DNA of 64,000 nucleotides from Cadophora sp. MPI-SDFR-AT-0126 (GCA_020747065.1 JAGMVK010000006.1:744001-808000), one strand, 5' to 3'. Shown: positions 22,811-34,997, numbered from the stretch's first letter. The notes: generated by a model not told the origin, from the sequence alone. Made by a program: numbers and translations.

Positions 22811-24159
22811 GTCTGCTGAGAACCAGAAATTGTCTTTAAAAAATTGCAGGGGAAAGCTGAGGAGAGTTCTGCGTTAGAAAGACGTAGTAGAGGTTCTCGA
22901 AGCAAAAAAAAAGGAGTCGCGACTTGATGCATGCACACAACACGGTCATACTAAAAACGAATGCCAGGAACTACCATCGACCATTTGAAAGGAAGAGAGA
23001 AGGATAAATACGGTAAGCGGTGGTTCAGTGACAAAAATTCAAGATCATGTGACTGAGAATGTCCACTTTTCCTGCAATGTCCACTTCAATGTCCGCTTAG
23101 ATCGGAAAGACATATTCTGCATTTGAATAGGTCAAAACATCATCAAAAAGCTTGAAAACTTGTCCGGCTCAATTGATTAAGCTCGCGAGACACTTATGTT
23201 GTGATATAGTCAGCGGTGTGATATAATGAGTATTTTACTGTTTATCCTCTTCAAAAGTTGCTAGTTTCGAGGCTCGGCGTCAAGTCTGTTGGACAAGAAT
23301 GGAGATTCCAAGGGATAGTTGAGGAGAGAATAAACACACAGTGGTAGGGGTGGCACCCTGAACATAGAATAGACCAGTTTCGTTCATCGTTTAGCATTCC
23401 TTTCCGATGATGACATGATCGCCATAACTTGAGAGTCCCGAAGCCAAGCTGATCAACTTCCCCAAATTCATGCCACCTCGGTGACTCGGAATGTGAGTGA
23501 CCTGCCCAATGAAGCTGCTAGCTTGCCTCTACAAGTGTAGGAAATCCTGAGCCGGCGCAGCCACAAATTGCTTGCTTGCGCATTTTATGCTGCCTTGGCG
23601 GCTCGGCTCGGTTATTGTTACAGTAGTCTGACAAGCGAGCTGTGTTTTGGAGGTCGCGCTAGGCGAGGAAGGGCAGAGCCTATACCGTGGAACTCACAGA
23701 AGAGATCAGAACATAATGGCTGGCGGCCAACAGCAAAGAACTTCTTCAGTAACTAACTATGTACCTTGGGTAGTGATGAGCTCAGATGTTTCTGTGGGTA
23801 TAGATGAAAGTAAGATGAAAATTCTTTCGGTGTCTTTGTCAGTCAATATCAGCGAAACATTCTGTTCAGCTCTCCTGTTCATGAATCACTGGATGTCAAC
23901 AATCACTTTCGGGGGAAATTCAAGACTAGCTATGAGTCTCAATTCAGTAGTCGAAGTCTTCTGCATTAGTTCGTGGGGTAATGCAGACCCCGCAGTCGGA
24001 AGGTTGATTTGGCTAAGTCATGGTTAAACAATCTTTTCAAATGCGGTCGATCTCTCCAAGTATCAACATATAAGCCATGACTTTCCTGTCATATTTACCT
24101 ATCTATCCTCTTCCACAGTCACATTCCTTGTGTCCTTTTATCCAGGTATTGACTGAACC
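22811..24159. other. Divergent promoter region
   Basis: Lies between the divergent GH78-like (minus) and esterase (plus) genes, so it holds both promoters. No further feature recognised. Confidence 0.45.
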
Positions 24160-25853
24160 ATGATCTCGATCAATCTAGTGCTGGTAAATTTCGCACTCTT
24201 TGCATGTGCAACAGCAGCCCCTGCAGCAGCACCTACTGCCACCATCGCCGATGGCCGAGTCATAGGGACTTCAACCTCTCTTCCAAATGCTCACATTCCC
24301 GTCAACAAGTTTCTTGGGATTCCTTTCGCTAAATCACCGCCCGAGAGATTCGCACCTCCCACTGATCCAGTGAAATGGACAACGCCTTTGAAGGCAACAT
24401 CGTGGAAGCCTTCGTGCATCCAGCAATTCAACTGTAAGTTAATTCACAGAGTAATTTTAATTTACAGAGGACTTACCATGAATGTATGCAGACCCAAGCG
24501 ATGTACGAGCAGAAACCATGCGTATCTTCAATAACCCTGGGTATACAGCACCTGTCGAGAGTGAGGACTGCCTCTATCTGAACGTCTATGCTCCTTCTTC
24601 TGCAACAAAGGCCAGTAACTTGCCCGTGATGGTCTGGATATACGGTGGCAATCTAGCTTTCGGTGCTGCTGGAGTCGAGAGTTACGACGGATCCTCGTTT
24701 GCTGCCAACCAGAATGTGGTCGTGGTAACTTTGAATTATCGTACAAATGGTGAGAACCGTTTCCTTGATGATTTGGGAAATTCTCTGATAGCTGCACAGC
24801 CTTTGGTTTCTCTGCATCACCTGAGCTTCCGACCGGTCAGCAGAATGCGGGCTTCCTCGACCAACGCAAAGCCCTAACATGGGTTCAAACAAATATCCAG
24901 GCGTTCGGAGGAGATCCATCCAAAGTCACCATCTTCGGGGAGTCTGCCGGTGGCTTATCCGTCAAGCAGCTGGTAGCTCTGCCACCTAGTCCCGTCCCAT
25001 TTCGAGCTGCAATTCTTGAATCGACTGGTGGGTCGTTTCCTCTGAGCCCTGAAGACTCGTGGAATCAGCTTGTCAAATCTACCCGCTGTACAAATGCCGC
25101 CTCTCAGATTGGTTGTGTCCGCCAGGTTCCTGCAAATCAGATAAAGAACATTATCGAGCAAAACTCAATTGGATTTGGGCCTGTTGAAGATGGAGTCACC
25201 TACACGGCCAACACCCGTGCTAAATTCTTCGCCAGGACAGCAGCAGATGTGCCTCTCTTGCACGGAACCAATTCAAATGAAGGCCGTGTCTTTGCGCATT
25301 TGGTCGGAATTGGCAATGGCACCCCCCAAGTTGCAGAGTTCCTGAACGCCACTTTCCCCAGCCGACCGGATATTCAAAGGCTATCCTGGCGTTCTATCCC
25401 ACGGAACTCGCAAATATTCCATTCGAACTGATTTCTCAAATTATCACAGACCTCATCTTCACCTGTACAACTTCATCCTTAACCACGGTCACGGCTTTGA
25501 ATGGGTACGACACTTGGAGGTACTACTACGAAGGAGTCTTTCCTAATCTTCAAGTCTTCGAAGATGCCGGTGCTTTCCACGCAAGCGAGATTCCACAGGT
25601 TTTCGGGAATTATTTCACGCTGGGTGCCACGACACAGCAGATTGGGCTGAGCAAATATATCCAGACAGCATGGGCGAACTTTGCGAAGGAGCCCCAGAAA
25701 GGTCCTGGGTGGCCAAAGCTTGGTGGTAATTTTGGGCTGGAACTTGGTACTCTTGGGAGGAATGGCGGTTCTGGAGAGGTGACGATTCCTCTTATCTCTG
25801 TGGATGTAGTTTGTGCTATTTATGCTCCTATTATTGCACTTCAGCCCCTGTGA
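24160..25853 (+). pseudogene. Secreted type-B carboxylesterase with a single-base frameshift
   Basis: Alpha/beta-hydrolase of the carboxylesterase/lipase B family. Exons 24160-24433, 24492-24749 and 24800-25853, with GT...AG introns 24434-24491 and 24750-24799. Signal peptide MISINLVLVNFALFACATAAP; then [33 protein letters not shown], the oxyanion region [13 protein letters not shown], and the nucleophile elbow FGESAGGLS. The acid candidate is the Glu in [11 protein letters not shown] and the His candidate is in GAFHASEIPQVFG. After PDIQ the frame breaks: coding continues one base off as [20 protein letters not shown]. The A run at 25376-25378 is one A short. The remainder to 25853 is clean and ends normally, so either the gene died very recently or the base is an assembly error. 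The His lies downstream of the break, so the product as read would be inactive. It lies about 270 nt from a transposon. Confidence 0.85.
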
Positions 25854-26124
25854 AAGATAACGGAGGTCAATCAGGTGCAGCAGCAAGTCAGGCGAGATTC
25901 TTGAAGGGGTTTCAAGAGACGGAGATGCTGAAGTTTCGAGTTGTTTCGAGGTTCGGTTCCAATGAATGCGGCGAGAGCCTTTTCAGCTAGATACAGTATC
26001 GCAGTAGTATGTAGTGACAATACTCAAGAGACTAACCACATCTACTATTGAATGACTATCCTTCGTTCAATATGAAACGAAAAGAGAATCAGCTCTATCA
26101 AGTCGGCTTCGTTCACTGCGGTTA

Positions 26125-26169
26125 ACGTCTCACCCCTGGTTTCCGCCTACCCCTACATTCCGCCTACCT
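26125..26169 (+). repeat. Left terminal inverted repeat
   Basis: Begins ACGTCTCACCCC after the TA target site; matches the complement of 27913-27957. Confidence 0.9.
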
Positions 26170-27912
26170 CGCTTAACCTCACTGCTTCTTATACTACCTA
26201 ACTTCAATAATTATTTAATATTTTATTCTCTAATCGATTTTCTTGAAATTTGGAATATAAATTGATCTTATTATGAAGCCTTAATATACTAAACGTGATG
26301 TTATATATACTATTAAGGAGATCGCAAATAGTAAGTCCATATAGAAGGTATATTTAGAGTAGGGTATTCTAAGGTTTACTCTTCGTAATTAGAATGTAAT
26401 AACATAACTATATAAGGAGGCCGCTAAATATATATAAAGACTTCCTACTATAATTAAAGATCGATTAACTAATTATATTTTAACTTAAGAGTCTCTTAGC
26501 TATGGAGTTACTTACACGTAGATACAGGTTTTTAGAGAGAGGCTTTTAGCTCTTTAAGAAGACTACCGCTCACTTAGAAAACACTAGATAGCACGGTTTT
26601 TAGCTCGGGATCCTATTCTTAAGACTAAGAGGTAGATATATATTAATTCTATACGTATTAATAACGCTTATTCTGAAATTATTAAGCTATAGTTCTAAAA
26701 ATTAGTAATTCCGGTAATTAAGGTAATTCCAGTCTCTTAATAATAGAATATAAATAAGACTAGTATTATAGAAGGTTATAGTCTAAATAGATATATAGTA
26801 GGGAGTATAGAGGCACGTAAGGTTTAAGGAAAATAATTAGGCTCGTACTTTTAAACGATAATTATTAAGTGTATATCCGTAATAGGTCTCTTTATATTTC
26901 CGGCTATAATATATAAGGGAAAATTAGTCTAATAATAATAGTTTCTATCGTAATTAGATATATTCGATCTATAGTACTTTATAGTTACAGAAAATAGGTG
27001 GATAACTAATTAGATAGCTCTAGAGTAGCTAGAAAAGGTCTTTATTCCTTAGATAGAACTATATGATTATTTAGTAAGATTCCTTATTCTAGATAGCTAT
27101 AGGAGCTACGAGATTATAGATTTCCTTTAGAGGTGTCTTAAGTATAATATTTACTTTCTTTTCTTACTAGTATATACGTCATATATCTTATAACCTCTTA
27201 ATTTAATAGTTTTTTTATCTCTTAAGCGTACTTACTAAAAAAAGCTTTAAAAGTTAAGTTTAATAATTAATTCTACGCTAATTAGTAAGCGTAATTTCCT
27301 TATATACTATAAGAAAGTACGCTAAGAAAGTATTATAGCTTTAAATATTAAGGCTAAGTAGAGAACTACCGGTCTATAGCTAGTCTCTATAGTAAAGCTA
27401 TTAATAAGTCCTTTACTCTTAGAAAACAGTAATAAATCAATAAATCCGACTCTCCTAAAGCTTTAAGAAATACTAATACTACCTCTAGAGGTTTCCGATA
27501 CTTTAATTAAGTTATATACTTTAAGAAACTAGAAAGAGATATACATATAGATTCAGACCTTAGCTAGCGAGTTATATAACTAACTTTCAGTTAATTATTT
27601 ATTCTTTAAGAAGATTATAAAAGAAATAAACGAAAGAGACTACGAATTAGGAAAAGTAAATATAAGGATTAAAGAATTAGAAAAGAGATTAAAGTAAGTA
27701 TAGCTAAGGAAAAGAAAGAAAGTCCTGACTAGTCTAAATTCCTAGTTTATAAGAACATGTGCAATTAGGGAAACTTAAATCGCAACTAGAGAACACTAAA
27801 TTAAACTTATAGAATCAGAAAGCAAAGAAGATTCAGATTCTATAATATCTTATATAGAAGTTAACGTAGAATAGAAATATTAAGTGTTGAAAATCAGGTG
27901 ACAGAATTAGTG

Positions 27913-27957
27913 GGGTAGGCGGAATATAGGGGTGGGCGGAAACCAGGGGTGAGACGT
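27913..27957 (-). repeat. Right terminal inverted repeat
   Basis: Reads ...GGGGTGAGACGT on the plus strand before the TA at 27958; the inverse of the left end. Confidence 0.9.
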
Positions 27958-28159
27958 TAGTCATCCGGCTCTCGGTTCATCCGCCTAGTAGTAGCGGTTG
28001 TGACACCACAACCGACAAGCCGGTAGTGTGCTTAAGGTCAAGGCGTTTTCAACAACCCCGCAAACACTATTTCGTCTGAAGTGCTTGGGTTGACAGAGGG
28101 CGACCTCTTGACGTCCCATCGAATTTCGGTAGACAGCACTGGTCTAAACGGATGTCAAC

Positions 28160-30364
28160 ATGTCTCATCTAGATTTTTTTGACGTCGCGAGTGACGTCAA
28201 CAGTAACCGCGACACGCCTGGTCCTACATGGAATCAATGTGATCACGACTCGATTTCGGCATCGGATGAGCCAACACTCATATATCCGGGTACCTCTTCC
28301 TTTCATTTCAATTCACACCCTCCTCCCTATCAATACGGCTTCTTGGAAGCGGGCCTTGACCTTGACTAATCGTGATCGTCATAACGCAGCCATGGATATG
28401 AGCACTGCGCTCCAGACATCCTCCGTTTGCGCCTCACCACGAAACAGCCACAACCCTGTTGCGCCATCATTCACAGAAGAAGCTATCACCACCGGTGATT
28501 CGAACTTAGAAGAGCGGATTGATCTAGCTCCCAAGCTCTATGCTTGTGCTGTGAGGTCTTCCATACTGCCATGTCGTCAACTTCAGAACGAGCTGGTGAC
28601 ACTTTACTTTCGGCATATTCATCCAATGCTTCCAGGTGTAGATGAGCATCACTTCAGCACTCTCCATCGAAACTTTAGGGGACGGGAAGAATTTATGGAG
28701 CCAGGCGACTTCTTGATTTACCTTGCCATTCTAGCAGCTGGCTTTGGGGTATGTTCTTGTTGTTCTTCTCCCTGCTTGCAACGCTAATTGTGCTCCCAGC
28801 ACCTCAGTGAGATACAACTACACAGAACCCCATATCGATCTCTGCATGATGGGCAAGGGGCACTGTTCGACCAAGTCAAAGCCAGTCTTCATCCTCTTCT
28901 TATCAAGTCATTCATCACTAATCATGAATACGATTTTAACAGATCATTAGGTACGATACTGGTCTGCAGTTGACATCGACCCCGTTTTACTCACCCAGGT
29001 GACATTGATCATCAGCCTCTGGAGTCCGGCTCCTCCAGCCCCTATCCAAGAGAACAACAGCTTTTGGGTTGATCTTGCCTTCAAGCATGCCAATACTGCT
29101 AAGCTGTGGGATACTCGGGAGTCTGGGTCCTCGGCCGACTTCTACCGCCGTCGGGTGCTCTGGTGGTGTTGCATTGTCCGTGATCGCCACCTGGCAGTTG
29201 TCCTTCGTCGACCGTATCGACTTCATCATATCCCAGCTATTACAGATCTTCCTTCGAAAAGAGACTTTGGCATTGAGGCGATGGATTCATCATTTGTGGA
29301 GTTGTCATTGAAGCATTTGGCAATTTTGTCTTTTGTGTGGTTTTGTAGGCTCAGCGAGATTATGGCTCGCATTGCCAACTTTCAGCGACAGGTTGGATGC
29401 CCCTACCTGCTCACGACCATAAGACCCAAATTCGGATAGAACCAATTTCCAACGAATCTCATGGATTCAATGTCATGCGAAAAGATAATGCTGACTTTTC
29501 AAGCAGTTCAGATTCTCGCTTGAATGGAATGGCGCTGTTGATGGTCCCTCAGGATTCGCGGAAATATATGAATTGGATCGGCAACTTGGCCAATGGAGAT
29601 CAAGTTTTGAAAATGCCGTAGCCGAGGAAAACGACGTTAGTCAGGTCGTCTTCGCGCCATCTGTCACCTTGCTGCGAATGATAAGCTAGTAAGCATACCC
29701 TTCACTGGATTTATCGTATCATGTATTAGCTAACTGAACATTCAAGTTCTCTTGTGACGGTACTTTATCAATTTTATTTCCTACTTCATCGTCGCGATAT
29801 AGAAGGAGCCGGACTCAAGCCTGATCCGTTGGAGAGAATGAAGGATGCCTCGTATCGTGTGGCATTAAGTCTGGAAGTTGTCAGAGCGAATGATGGCAGC
29901 GATGACATTCCGCTTTGGGTGTGAGTGACCATAATTCCCTACCGTCGGGACTCTATTAATTGTTATTGAACTCCTGTAGGCTTGGCTGGTTTGTACTCCC
30001 TTTGGCTGTATATCAGGTCAGTGAGCAAATGGAGGCGAACCTCCCTTTGAAGGACGTACTTATGTTTTTCATGAAGAGGCTGACGCGGAGATGCTCTGGA
30101 GCTCATACGATTTCTCAAACCGTGATTAAGGTTGTGAAAGCTGTCGCGGAAAGAGTCAATGCCTCGGCTTCAATAGACTCCTCGGGCATGTTAACTGATA
30201 TGTCGCCGAACGGCACTGTACGAGAAGGGAATACTTCTGCGTTGAACTCTGCCAGGTGGCAAAGAGAGGCTAAGATACTAGCAATAAGTCTCGGTCTTTG
30301 CGACCCTGCCCTCGAACACAACGCGATACCAGATCAGTCCAAAGTAGCCGAGTCGTGCGGATAA
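28160..30364 (+). CDS. Fungal-specific transcription-factor-domain protein lacking a zinc cluster, 581 aa
   Basis: Seven exons fit: 28160-28289, 28390-28748, 28800-28874, 28951-29391, 29507-29688, 29747-29920, 29980-30364; the sum is 1746 nt and all phases agree. The third intron uses a weak donor (GTCAAAG) but a good branch site (CACTAATC), and intron 1 is the least certain. The protein shows the fungal TF middle homology region: LVTLYFRHIHPMLPGVDEHHF, DPVLLTQVTLIISLWSP, then RRRVLWWCCIVRDRHLAV.LRRP, FQRQFRFSLEW, APSVTLLRMISYSLVTVLYQ and LERMKDASYRVALSLEVV, GWFVLPLAVYQ. No CxxCxxxxxxC zinc cluster precedes it: the first 60 residues have none, and a pogo-like transposon ends 200 nt upstream. 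Either the DNA-binding exon was lost, or this is a DNA-binding-free homologue. Part could be noncoding if introns are misread. Confidence 0.7.
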
Positions 30365-31817
30365 TAAACCTTGAGCCTAGCCTACTGCTTTCAAAACAGC
30401 AATTTGATAGAATTCCTCGGATGAACTGTCGAGGGCACTTCGTTCGGAAGACATTTTCTGCCTACATCGTGGACAAATCGCTAAAGTCAACAAAATATTT
30501 CCATTTTAATAGTGTGATTTCAGATGCACCGTTTCGTTGAACTTTCCCACCGACTTTCTTTTTTTTATCTTTTCATCTGAGCATGACAGTCGACTGTTTG
30601 TTCGAATTGTAGTAATTGTGAAGGCATTCCAAAAGCACGGGAGGTATTCAGATATTGGAGGCCATTCCGCCTAGTACGGATCCAGGAGAGGGCATCGAGA
30701 TCTTCATGGTTGACCTCGCAAGAGTACTATACATTCATTCGTACATTCATTCATACATTCATTCGTACATTCATTCGTACATTCATTCGTACATGTATTC
30801 GAACGGCCGCGTGGTTCATCGGCTCGCTGGCTCGGCACTTATGGATTCCTTGTGTTTCGTAACCCAGAGATTCTTGAAGATGCGAACACATAGCCGAGTG
30901 AATAAAGTCGATGAAAGATAAGGTACGGCAGACGTATCCTAGGATCAAGATACTATACATGTTGTCTAGACTTTCCTCAACGAACCTTCAAAGTCTAAAA
31001 CGCCGTTGTCTTGTGATATCGAAGTATTTACAGATGTCACATCAACCATACATAGCATCTTTCCACGCATTTCATTTAGTTCGGATAAATGGCATGATTA
31101 GTCTGATCACAGTCAGGTTCGTTCTGTAGGATCTCGTAGCAGCCGATCACCTACAGCTACGGCGACTATAAGAGTTCTTGCATTATCTCGGGAAACGATA
31201 TAACACCACAACAATACTTCGCAATCCCAACCATTGGATTGAGCAATGCATGTATTGTAGCCCCTAAAATCCCATGGCGCCTTCTCAAGCCCATAGCGAC
31301 TCCTGGACCGCTTGACGCTTCCCCGCATTGAATGATGAGCTTCTAATATTCCAAGGTCCGGTGGAAGAACCGTACTTATTTGAACGAGGAACACCCGCTA
31401 AGAGAGAGGGGGAAGGCGAAGGCGACAATGTTCAGCCGGCACTGGAGCGATCATCTTTCATCGTATTTTCTCCTGCAATCTCGATTCAGCCCCAAAAAAT
31501 TACTCTTGATCTGTCACTATGTTGATGACCAAGCGTCTTATTGTAGTGCGGGTAAAGGACTTGATACAGAACCTGCGACACAACCTCGCACACAAACATG
31601 TTCAATGATCATCTGGAACACCGCCTCAATTCCCGCGCGTCTCAGTGGTAGTCAATTGGTATATTCTGCATAAAGTCAGTCTTCACCCGTGGCGCAATAT
31701 AATTTCTTCTGGCCCGAATGGTGGGAGCGGGTGTCCCGTCTGTTCCCTTTCATATCTATTCAAATGTCTGCATGGACTGCAAACAATTGATCGGGCTGTT
31801 CATTCTCATTCTTTTAA
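30365..31817. other. Intergenic with a short minisatellite
   Basis: No gene recognised in about 1.45 kb. Contains the 12-bp tandem array listed separately and the promoter of the CFEM gene. Confidence 0.45.
30731..30793 (+). repeat. 12-bp tandem repeat, about five units of ACATTCATTCGT
   Basis: Five near-identical direct copies of ACATTCATTCGT/ACATTCATTCAT, ending at ACATGTATTCG. The array is open in all frames but is probably noncoding. Confidence 0.9.
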
Positions 31818-33128
31818 ATGGCATACAACGCATTTCTATTTCTCTTCTTCCTACCCAAAGGTCTTTCTCAAGGCTTTGTACCTGCTACCTTTCCTCAATG
31901 CGCTGTAAGTAGCATGATGCGATGTCATCAGGGCTTCTCAACTAATATCGCTTAGAACGACTGTTTAGCAAAATTCAACAACGGAACCTTCATTGGTAAC
32001 TGTGCTGTTGGCGACGCTGCTTGCGTGTGTGCTGAGAGTAGCTTCCAAGATGGCTGGGCTTGCTGTCTGAATACTGGTTGCAATGAAGCTGACGAAGCAT
32101 CTGCCGTTGGTACCATGAAGTCCCAGGCAAGTCTACAGTACTTGGTCTCAAGCCCACGAATTTACCCACTGACTCAAGTTACTGTCCAGTGCCCCACTTC
32201 TCCGAATATAGGTAATTGTGCAACTGGAAGAGACCCAGGACGCTCAGGCGGGGGGCGAGGGGGTGGCCGTTTTGGCGGAGGGGGAGGCCGTTTTGGCGGA
32301 GGGGGAGGCCGTTTCGGTGGCGGAGGAGGAGGAGGAGGAGGAGGAGGAGGACAAACTGCAGACCCAGTAACACCAGATCCTGTTACGTTCACAGCGCCAG
32401 CTGTCCCTGTCACCGTGGTCAGCCCTGTGACTATCAACAATCCAGTCACGGTTGTTCCTAGCCCCTCAACTCCCGATAACCCTCCCCCTGTCAGCACTCC
32501 AGCTGAAGTTCCGGCATCAGTATCGGCTGCTCCAGTCCCCTTTTCCACAATAGCTCCAGCACCAGCTACGATCACAGCAACTTCTGTTATGACAAGTCTT
32601 CAAGAGATCGTCGTCACGTCTCTGGTTTCAAATTCGGCATTACCACCCACGGTCCCATCAGATACTCTACTCTCTACCCTTTCAGTGGAGCAGTCTAGTG
32701 TCTCGAGCTCAGATAGCATCGATACAGTGACAGTAGGACAAGGAAACACCTTGGAGGGAGCCTTACCATCAACGACTCTATTCTCCAGCACAGTACTGCC
32801 TACTGGCACACCGCCTGCTCCGATCCTTGGTCCAACGAACACAGACAAGCCCAGTCCCTCCAAATCTATGACAGATGGTCAAAAAGCTGGAATTGCAATA
32901 GCCGTTCTTGTGACAGTTGCTTTGATAGCCACTGGTACCTATTTCTTCATGCGGTGGCGGAAGAGGTCGATCGACAAAGAATTTGAGGAGTTGAAAGAAC
33001 AACACGAAGCGAACAAGGCGAGGCCGAAGTCGAAGGCTCTGCCCGTATATCCTAGAACAGATACGACCGTTGTTGGTGGAGTTGGAGCGTACAGAGATAT
33101 ATTTGAGAAGCCTGGCGGGCTGGGATAG
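31818..33128 (+). CDS. CFEM-domain single-pass membrane protein with glycine-rich repeat, 419 aa
   Basis: Exons 31818-31904 and 31956-33128. Signal peptide MAYNAFLFLFFLPKGLSQG; then a CFEM domain (about residues 26-85) with eight cysteines in the expected order: PQCANDC, GNC, AACVC, ACCLNTGC. CFEM domains bind heme or act as surface receptors in fungi. After it come three RFGGGGG repeats and a polyglycine run, a long Pro/Ser/Thr/Val stalk (about 130-320), a transmembrane helix (AGIAIAVLVTVALIATGTYFF) and a basic cytoplasmic tail (MRWRKRSIDKEFEELKEQ...). A GC...AG intron at 32127-32189 (donor GCAAGT, 63 nt, in frame) may also be removed, which would join the CFEM domain directly to CPTSPNIG. 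Type I topology; likely a sensor or adhesion protein rather than a secreted effector. Confidence 0.85.
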
Positions 33129-33988
33129 TACACTCGGACAAAATACCTGCCATCGATTAATATACATAATAGTATTCCGCTTCAAGTGTTCTTATTTACA
33201 ATTGAGCGTACCTGAGAATACTTCATCTCTCTTGGTCCGTATCCACTTCTCCTCTGGGGATCGTTGATACAATGCAACTCAAGGCGCACTGGGGATCAAC
33301 GATGAAATCTACATGTACTTAGAATAATTTAATGAGGTCGATTAGATATGTTTTCATTCTAGGCCGCCGCAGTGCTAGTCCAAGTAAAGTAAAATTCTGT
33401 ACTCGAAGGAGTGTTGTGCTTGCTAAGCCGCGGGACATCAAAAGAGAGCTATCAACAGCGAGGAAGTGAGAAAGTACCGTCTAACCCCTCCATTATGCCC
33501 ACCTCCGAGAGTCGCCGCATTCATGTTGCTAGTCGTCGCAAAAAAGTAGCCCAGGAGGATGGTGAGTGGCTACTTCTAAATAATATCTTAATTAATTACT
33601 CGCCAAAAATCAAAATTCTAAACATTGTAATTATATAATCATAAGAACAACTCCTTATTTTCAAAATTTCAATAAAGGAGACGTTAAAGGTAGTAAGAAT
33701 TTGTAAAGAACGCTATTGATAACTATTAATAGTAAATAAAAACATCTAATATTAAAGAAAATTAAATCATTCAGTGTATAGCGATGAACTACTCTTCAAG
33801 GGATTTATAAAAGAGAAGAGTAAAAATATTAGAATAAATAATTTTAACTTTAAGTGTAATATAATTATATATTTCAAACATTATAACAAACCATTAATGG
33901 TTTTGATATAAAATTATTGAAGTTAATGATTCTATGTATATTCATTCCTTTCGTTTGAAAATACAAATGAACTGCTCCTAGTCTAAAC
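33129..33988. other. Intergenic, AT-rich from about 33560
   Basis: The right half (about 33580-33960) is AT-rich and looks like RIP-damaged or decayed repeat, but no terminal repeats or matches to the larger islands were spotted. Confidence 0.45.
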
Positions 33989-34997
33989 TCAGTTATTCAA
34001 GAATAACTCCAACTGCTGTGCATACACCTCTGCTTCCTGGAAAAGGTGTCCGTGTCCAGCATTAGGGTAGATATGCAACTGAGCATTTTTAATCTGCTGC
34101 TGCAGAACAAAACTGTTCGCAGTCGGCGACATGATATCGGTATGACCGTTGGTTACCAGAACCGGGGCCTCAATGTCCGCTAAGCGATCGAAATTTGCCG
34201 TGTCCGTGGTGAATTTGAAGATCGCTGCCAGCTGTGACTGAGCTCCAACCCCAACCACGAATCCTTTCCTGTCTTCTCCCTTGACCTGACGCTCTTGAAG
34301 ACGCTTCCACCATGCTTTACCAATCGTCAAGCTGGATTCGGATGGATAGAAGAATAAATTCATCATATCTTGTTCAGTTGGAGGCTTGTCATTATTCGCA
34401 CCAGCACTTTCGAGAACTTCTCGAGGAGGTAGGGCAACGCCTTCTCCGATAGCGGACTGTGTACCTGCGAGAATCAACTTATTGACCACCTGCGGATGCT
34501 CGAATCCAATTCGTTGGGCAACACCACCACCCATAGAGAAACCCATAACATCGGCCTTGGTGACGTTGATCGAGGCGAGAAACTTGACTGCGACGGACGC
34601 CATTTCCTCGATAGAGCTTGGAATGGTTCCCTCGCTATGGCCGACCCCAGTACTGTCATAGACGATGACTTCGCGGCTCTTGGCAATACTATTGAAGAGG
34701 AGAGGGTCCAACACATCCATGGCACCGCGAAGGTGGTTGATGTAGAATAGCGGGACTGCGCTCTTCTTTCCGAAGCGACGGTATGCAATCCTGGTGTTGA
34801 AGTGAGTATACTCTATGTCACCGTTCTTCGAGGTGGAGGTACGGGATCAGGTTCAAGATCAAGATCAATATCAAGGGGAACAGAGAGGGTCTCATATTTG
34901 AGAACTTCAATGAATGAGAACTCAAGGGCGGAGAGGTGACATACCTGAGACCATCGACAGTCGTAAAGCTCGTTGGAATTGTTTGGAAGGTTGACAT
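33989..34997 (-). CDS. Alpha/beta hydrolase (haloperoxidase-like, AB_hydrolase_1), 284 aa
   Basis: Two exons: 34997-34945 (MSTFQTIPTSFTTVDGL plus two bases) and 34790-33989, removing a 154-nt intron; the join gives DGLRIAYRRFGKKSAVPLFY. Triad: nucleophile in GFSMGGG (from VMGFSMGGGVAQRIGFEHP), acid in GHTDIMSP, base in YPNAGHGHLF. The oxyanion region is LFYINHLRGAMDVLDPLL, and the family motif VIVYDSTGVGHSEG follows. Length and order match cofactor-free haloperoxidase/esterase-like hydrolases, which act on esters, lactones or as perhydrolases; the substrate is unknown. A start at 34720 would delete the first strands and the oxyanion loop, so the two-exon model is preferred. Cytosolic, no signal peptide. 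Confidence 0.88.

Larger units (their letters stand above)
26125..27957. mobile_element. RIP-degraded pogo/Fot1-like DNA transposon, 1833 bp, with terminal inverted repeats
   Basis: Both ends carry the same inverted sequence beginning ACGTCTCACCCCTGG: 26125-26169 and the reverse complement of 27913-27957, about 45 bp with three differences, all of the C/T kind. Each end is flanked by TA (26123-26124 and 27958-27959), the target duplication of Tc1/mariner-pogo elements. The size fits Fot1/pogo elements (about 1.8-1.9 kb). The interior is extremely AT-rich with abundant TA and no frame longer than a few dozen codons, consistent with RIP of a transposase gene; I could not recognise the catalytic DDE residues. 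Superfamily is inferred from TIR, TA duplication and size. Confidence 0.85.

Noticed and set aside
23647..24027. Open plus-strand frame of 126 codons
   Set aside because: No domain, no signal, and it lies in the promoter of the esterase gene.
31113..31394. Minus-strand frame of 93 codons
   Set aside because: Not conserved-looking and no start context; lies in an intergenic stretch.
32174..32575. Minus-strand ORF with polyproline repeats
   Set aside because: It is the complement of the glycine-rich coding repeat in the CFEM gene and shows no independent start or domain.
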